Assembly: GCA_937915725.1 (NCBI GenBank)
Contig: CALGGV010000154.1
Span: forward strand, 1-6,004
Origin: an uncultured Selenomonadales bacterium
GTDB taxonomy: Bacteria; Bacillota; Negativicutes; Selenomonadales; Selenomonadaceae
Direction of reading: 5' to 3'
Length of the DNA stretch: 6,004 nt
Under the pieces are notes generated by a model. That model saw nothing but the letters and a program-made list of their open reading frames with translations. It searched no databases and had not been told where the DNA came from. The translations under genes and the position numbers were made by a program. This document shows, one piece after another, positions 4,826 to 6,004 of the stretch. Position 1 is the first letter of the stretch. Each line of letters begins with the position of its first letter.

Positions 4826-6004
4826 ATGGTTGATATTACCGACCGCGTGCGAAACAAGGATTTACAAAGTAAAATCGTTACGGCTGAAGAAGTTGCAAAT
4901 TGGATTAAACCCGGTATGACTTTGGCTTGCAGCGGCTTTACCGCGTCGGCTTATCCTAAGGCAATTCCTTTGGCACTTGCCGAGCGTATGAAGAAAGAGC
5001 CTTTCACTGTCAACATTTGGACTGGAGCCTCAACCGGTCCGGAAATGGACGGCGCGCTTGCTGAAGTCAAAGGTATTAAACAGCGTTTGCCCTATCAAAC
5101 GGACGCTAAACTCCGCCCGGAAATTAATGACGGCACTGTAAATTATTTGGACTTGCACCTTTCAGAATCTGCGCAACTTTCACGCGTTGGATATTTGGGC
5201 AAAATTGACGCGGCTATAGTCGAAGTTTGCGCAATTACCGAAGAAGGCAATTTAATTCCTACAACTTCACTCGGCAACGCGGCAAGTTATGTTCAAAGTG
5301 CTGATATTGTTATTGTTGAAGTCAACACAACTCAACCGCTTGCACTTGAAGGGATTCACGACGTTTACGTACCGCTTGACCCGCCTAATCGTTTACCAAT
5401 TCCGCTTGTTAAAGCCGATGACAGAATAGGTACAAATTACATTCCCTGCACGCCCGACAAAATTAAATTTATTGTTCCCTGCGATATTAAAGATCATACC
5501 CGCGACCTTTCGCCGATTGACGAAAATTCTAAACAAATGGCGAAGTACACCATTGAATTTTTACATAAAGAAATTGCCGCCGGTCGTATGCCGAAAAATC
5601 TTTTGCCTTTACAAAGTGGCGTCGGCAATGTTGCTAATGCTGTACTTGCAGGCTTTGTTGATTCTGATATGACTGATTTGGTTGTTTACACTGAAGTTAT
5701 TCAAGATGCAATGTTGGATTTAATCGACGCGGGCAAATTAAAAATTGCGTCGGGTACTGCTTTTTCGCCTTCGCCTGCAGGTATGGACAGATTTTATAAA
5801 AATGTTGACAAGTACAGAAAATATATTTTGTTGCGCCCTGAAGAAATTTCAAATTCGCCGGAAGTTGTACACCGTCTCGGCGTTATCGCAATGAATACCG
5901 CGTTGGAAGTTGATATTTACGGCAATATTAATTCAACGCACGTTTGCGGCTCCAAAATGATGAACGGTATAGGCGGCAGCGGCGATTTTGCCCGCAATGC
6001 TTAC
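4826..6004 (+). CDS. Succinate/acetyl-CoA:CoA transferase (acetyl-CoA hydrolase/transferase family), 3' end cut off
   Basis: The frame stays open from the ATG at 4826 to the right edge (393 complete codons); full-length relatives have about 500 residues, so the last fifth is missing. The family moves CoA between acyl-CoAs and carboxylates such as succinate, acetate or propionate through a glutamyl-CoA intermediate, in the cytosol. Visible marks: the N-terminal LQSKIVTAEEVANWIKPGMT with SGFTASAYPKAIPLALA, QSGVGNVANAVLAGF (263-277), the likely catalytic E290 in VVYTEVIQD, and GIGGSGDFARNAY (381-393) at the edge. The last motif is typical of the succinate CoA-transferase branch. Propionyl-CoA:succinate transfer in a succinate-to-propionate fermentation, or acetate:succinate transfer, are both possible. 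It has its own promoter and is divergent from the transporter. Confidence 0.92.
   Translation, partial: MVDITDRVRNKDLQSKIVTAEEVANWIKPGMTLACSGFTASAYPKAIPLALAERMKKEPFTVNIWTGASTGPEMDGALAEVKGIKQRLPYQTDAKLRPEINDGTVNYLDLHLSESAQLSRVGYLGKIDAAIVEVCAITEEGNLIPTTSLGNAASYVQSADIVIVEVNTTQPLALEGIHDVYVPLDPPNRLPIPLVKADDRIGTNYIPCTPDKIKFIVPCDIKDHTRDLSPIDENSKQMAKYTIEFLHKEIAAGRMPKNLLPLQSGVGNVANAVLAGFVDSDMTDLVVYTEVIQDAMLDLIDAGKLKIASGTAFSPSPAGMDRFYKNVDKYRKYILLRPEEISNSPEVVHRLGVIAMNTALEVDIYGNINSTHVCGSKMMNGIGGSGDFARNAY

Noticed and set aside
5472..5672. Plus-strand open frame of 66 codons
   Set aside because: It is out of frame within the CoA transferase gene, whose frame encodes conserved family motifs throughout.

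Overview
This AT-rich bacterial window carries five genes on the minus strand, in transcription order DMT transporter, ftsZ, tcdA-like, gpsA-like and a CarD-family regulator. A divergent plus-strand gene, a succinate/acetyl-CoA:CoA transferase, runs off the right edge. The gene content (a CarD-family RNA polymerase regulator, TcdA, and a CoA transferase of the succinate/propionate type) fits an anaerobic Bacillota. I would guess a Negativicutes-like lineage, but that is inference from gene flavour, not a proven placement.

Layout. Positions 1-133 hold a start-less, in-frame fragment repeating the C-terminal half of CarD; 55 bp of it are identical to the copy inside carD, exactly 207 bp away. 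carD (134-652), gpsA-like (722-1681), tcdA-like (1718-2449) and ftsZ (2439-3584, or to 3620 with an upstream TTG) follow on the minus strand, with an 11-nt overlap between ftsZ and tcdA. A ten-helix EamA/DMT transporter lies at 3758-4636. The divergent intergenic region 4637-4825 holds a good sigma-70-type promoter reading right, an extended -10 reading left, and a small inverted repeat between them. The CoA transferase starts at 4826. No gene-free stretch exceeds 300 bases.

The most striking non-coding signal is a degenerate 7-bp tandem repeat related to TTAGGGA/TCCCTAA. It occurs in all four real intergenic spacers and nowhere else I noticed. It abuts or supplies the stop codons of three genes and lies directly before the Shine-Dalgarno sequence of two. 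In the carD-gpsA spacer two opposed arrays form a long stem that is uninterrupted only in minus-strand RNA. In the transporter leader the array makes a five-tract G-quadruplex motif in the mRNA. 

The genes do not form one obvious pathway: they cover transcription initiation control, phospholipid precursor synthesis, tRNA modification, cell division and export, with a fermentation enzyme opposite. The FtsZ is clearly GTPase-competent in sequence but unusual in several normally invariant motifs and in its C-terminal peptide, and it sits away from other recognisable division genes. It may be a divergent or second FtsZ.
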